Assembly: GCF_030445035.2 (NCBI RefSeq)
Contig: NC_080682.1
Span: 34,082,770 to 34,146,769, forward strand
Reading direction: 5' to 3'
Source of the DNA: Dasypus novemcinctus
Taxonomy: Eukaryota > Chordata > Mammalia > Cingulata > Dasypodidae
Length of the DNA: 64,000 nucleotides
Under the pieces are notes generated by a model. That model saw nothing but the letters and a program-made list of their open reading frames with translations. It had not been told where the DNA came from and did not search any database. A program made the translations under genes and the position numbers. Position 1 is the stretch's first letter; each line of letters begins with the position of its first letter. Positions 61,363-64,000 of this stretch are shown here, piece after piece.

Positions 61363-61377
61363 AAATTAATAATCAAA

Positions 61378-63479
61378 ACAATAGGGTATTGGTGAAAAGA
61401 ATAATACCTAGCTATATAGAACAAAATAGAGAGTTCAGAAATAGAGTCATACATTGATTGTCACTTGATTTTTTGACAGATATATTAAGGAACATTCATG
61501 ATAGAAGCATAGTCATATTTTTTAAGTGGTGGTATAAAAATGTGCAGCCTTTGCCAAAAAAAGAGACATTAAATCAATGTTTTTAGCATATACAAAACAT
61601 TTCTCAAAATAGACTATGTAACTTCAAAATTAAACACAGGAAAATATCTGTGTGACGATGGGCTATTTCCATTTTTTATATTAAGTGCAAAATTTCGGAA
61701 TCATATGAGAAAAAAATGGATAACTTATACTTCATCCTATTAAAATCTGCTCCATGGAAAGCAATGATATATGGGTTCCATATACTAATCTAAATTATTA
61801 TGTATTCTATTATATATTATATTATATATAATATGCTAATATATTATGAACAATAAAGTTACAAAATCTGAGAATATATTTGCTAAATAGCTCTTTGACA
61901 ATAAATATGTATCCATAATATATTAATCACACTCAAAATTCAATAATATGTAGACAAAAGCAAAGGGAAAAAAGGGAACACTGCATTTTCTACAAGATTT
62001 TTCTGTAAACCTGGAGCTTCTCTAATATCTTTTTTAAAAAGAGTGAATAGGTAGACAGTAGCCACAATATAGCCCTACATTAATTCAATATTAAATATCA
62101 TGTAGATAAGTTCCCTTATATTGCAGACTTTTGCAATACAAATTATTATATTGTAAAATAAAGTGTCCAGAAGGCAGAATCATGTAAAATATGAAAGAAA
62201 AGAAAAATACAAAAAACAAATATGCATATGTATACATACATACACAGATCTCATTACATAAGCTAGCTTTGGTCACTCTCAAAGCTAAAGACTTTTTTAT
62301 TTATAGGAAGTTTATTTTTGATAAGCAATGTATAAGAACTTCCTAACCAGTTGAGTCCAACTATTTAAGTCATATACACAATGTATAATTATGTTTACCC
62401 TTATTTCCCTATTCTAATTCAAAATATATATCAAGAAACAATGTCTGTAAATTTTATACCATTTTTAATAATTACATTGGAAATATTTGGAGAATAATTC
62501 TAGAAATAGAATTTTCAGTTAATCTAGGGTTTAACAAGACAGTCCAAATACTAAAGAAAGATAAAACATGAGTGTGATAGCATATTTGACCTTGATGATT
62601 TATCATTGTGCTTTCCCAAGTGAACAAAAACAAAATCATCATTACATAGCATGTGTGCAAAAATTCATGCATCTATAAATATATTCTTACATATGATGAA
62701 ATGACATCAAATTATACTTTGAATGTTTTATGAAGAAGTAAACTCTCCTATTTAAAATAGCAAAGCATTTGATTGACAAAGTATACAAAATAATAGAGAC
62801 CAGGTACTCATTAAACAATACTCAAAACAAAACAGGTACTCATTTAAACAATAACTATATAAAGAATTTCCTTTAAATATTTCAATTTGTTTAGAAATAA
62901 AAGAGATTCATGTCATTGAAATTTTATCATGAAATGCAAATATTTTTTTAAATTAACAAATATTTCCTCACAAAATAAATATTATAATAAAATCATTAAA
63001 GATGTATGTGACCAGAGCCTTCGACCAGATATTTAATACTTTAGCTACATACATGTAATATATTTGTTTTGTGAATAGTAACATGCATGAAAGCATTTTA
63101 TCTTGTTTAAATTCATTGATTCTTATTATGATTTAAATAGTTATAAATATGGGATTTTTATCATCCTTCTACCTTTTTATATCCCAATATAGTATATTTC
63201 TTAAAACATTATCTGTTTATATCTATATAAATGGGCATATCGAAACAGATAATTGTTTTTTGTTATCCAGCTTTTCTGAGCCTCACTTCCTCCTGGTATT
63301 TGTATGAATCCACTTCTTTTAGGTTGCTCAAATATGACAATCCTTGAGGAATTTTTTATAAATTACTTTTGAAGATAGCAAGCCTGGCTATTTCCATGTA
63401 CACTTCTACTTAGCTTTTCCCAGAGCAGTTACCACAAACCGTATGCATAGACTTTTTTGATTATTACACCCAATCCACA
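61378..63479. other. Unassigned AT-rich DNA
   Basis: Nothing recognised apart from another TA-rich run near 61795-61850. Confidence 0.5.
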
Positions 63480-63910
63480 TTATAGAATGTCACTCTTATT
63501 AGATGTACCTCCTCCCAGTTCCTCATCACCTGCACAGTGCTTTGCACTGGTGTTTCCCTGTTTGGAACAAGTTTCTCTCATGAAAATGTATGACAGATTA
63601 TTCCCTTTTAAGTCTTTGAACAAATAAAAATTTTATTGAGACCTTCCCTGACCACACTATTTCCAGGTGCTTTGTCATGTCCTTGCCTTCATACATCTCA
63701 CCCACTAGGCTTTATTACATTTTTTAAAAAATATTACTTTTCACATTCTAATATGGCATATCATTTATTTCTGTATATTGCTATGAATTTCCCAGCTAAA
63801 ACATAGGGCCCAGGAGGTGAAAGATAACTTACTGTTTATTATGCAGTGTATGCAGTACTTTGCATATATTCAGTAAAATATTTAAAGCATAAATGAATTA
63901 AATAAAGGTT
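63480..63910 (+). mobile_element. L2 LINE 3' end
   Basis: The order 'tgctttgcactgg', 'gagaccttccctgaccacac' (63639-63658) and the later 'gggcccaggaggtgaaagat' and 'taaaatatttaaag' parts matches the sense 3' end of L2. Confidence 0.7.
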
Positions 63911-64000
63911 GCAAATGAACAAAACATATGTAGTACATAATTAACCCAGCAATAAAAGTTATAAACTCTGAGTAATATATTTGATCATTTTAAATTTGCA

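Overview
This window is mammalian nuclear DNA. It is AT-rich, dense in retroelements and poor in genes. It carries MIR, L2, L1, ERVL-type and class II endogenous retrovirus (ERV) sequences. Two copies of a tRNA-derived SINE look like DAS-SINE, a family of armadillos and their relatives. I therefore read it as xenarthran, most likely armadillo (Dasypus). That assignment is inference from repeat families, not from a species-diagnostic gene.

The only intact protein-coding gene I can defend is one olfactory receptor on the minus strand (55141-56106, OR5T-like, 321 residues). A broken OR fragment lies at about 25115-25409, so the window probably sits in or beside an OR cluster. One exon-like open segment (about 23214-23529, minus) is unidentified.

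Layout. 1-2920: AT-rich DNA and a solo L1 3' UTR with an internal tandem amplification. 2929-3150: DAS-type SINE. 3279-17252: a complete-looking minus-strand L1 flanked by a 15-bp target site duplication (TSD). It has about 1.8 kb of 5' UTR with ~200-bp monomers, decayed ORF1 and ORF2, and a 3' UTR of about 2.8 kb. Nested in its 5' UTR is a much younger, internally rearranged betaretrovirus-like element (10954-15466) with two long GC-rich LTRs. 17268-22700: an older plus-strand L1. 25410-32950: a decayed HERV-K(HML)-like provirus, minus strand. 33152-34807, 38944-39429 and 40850-44865: more L1 3' ends. 45140-47285: nested L1 fragments. 47292-50694: an ERVL-type element with a nested antisense LTR. 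50900-52660: L1 pieces and another LTR. From 52660 on the DNA is mostly unique and AT-rich with old MIR and L2, the OR gene, and a small SINE/L1 chimera at 61136-61362.

The most notable observations follow. First, two independent TSD-bounded L1 insertions agree that this L1 lineage carries a ~2.83-kb 3' UTR, and one of them also shows 5' monomers. Second, the nested ERV has lost gag-pol-env coding except for a matrix-like gag start and env-like scraps. It carries an AT-rich non-coding core, a 213-bp leader duplication, and a duplicated small hydrophobic reading frame, each copy preceded by a good splice-acceptor-like sequence. Third, a DAS-SINE head fused to an L1 3' tail lies inside one near-TSD.

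All calls come from reading the sequence and from memory of repeat families. No database search was run.
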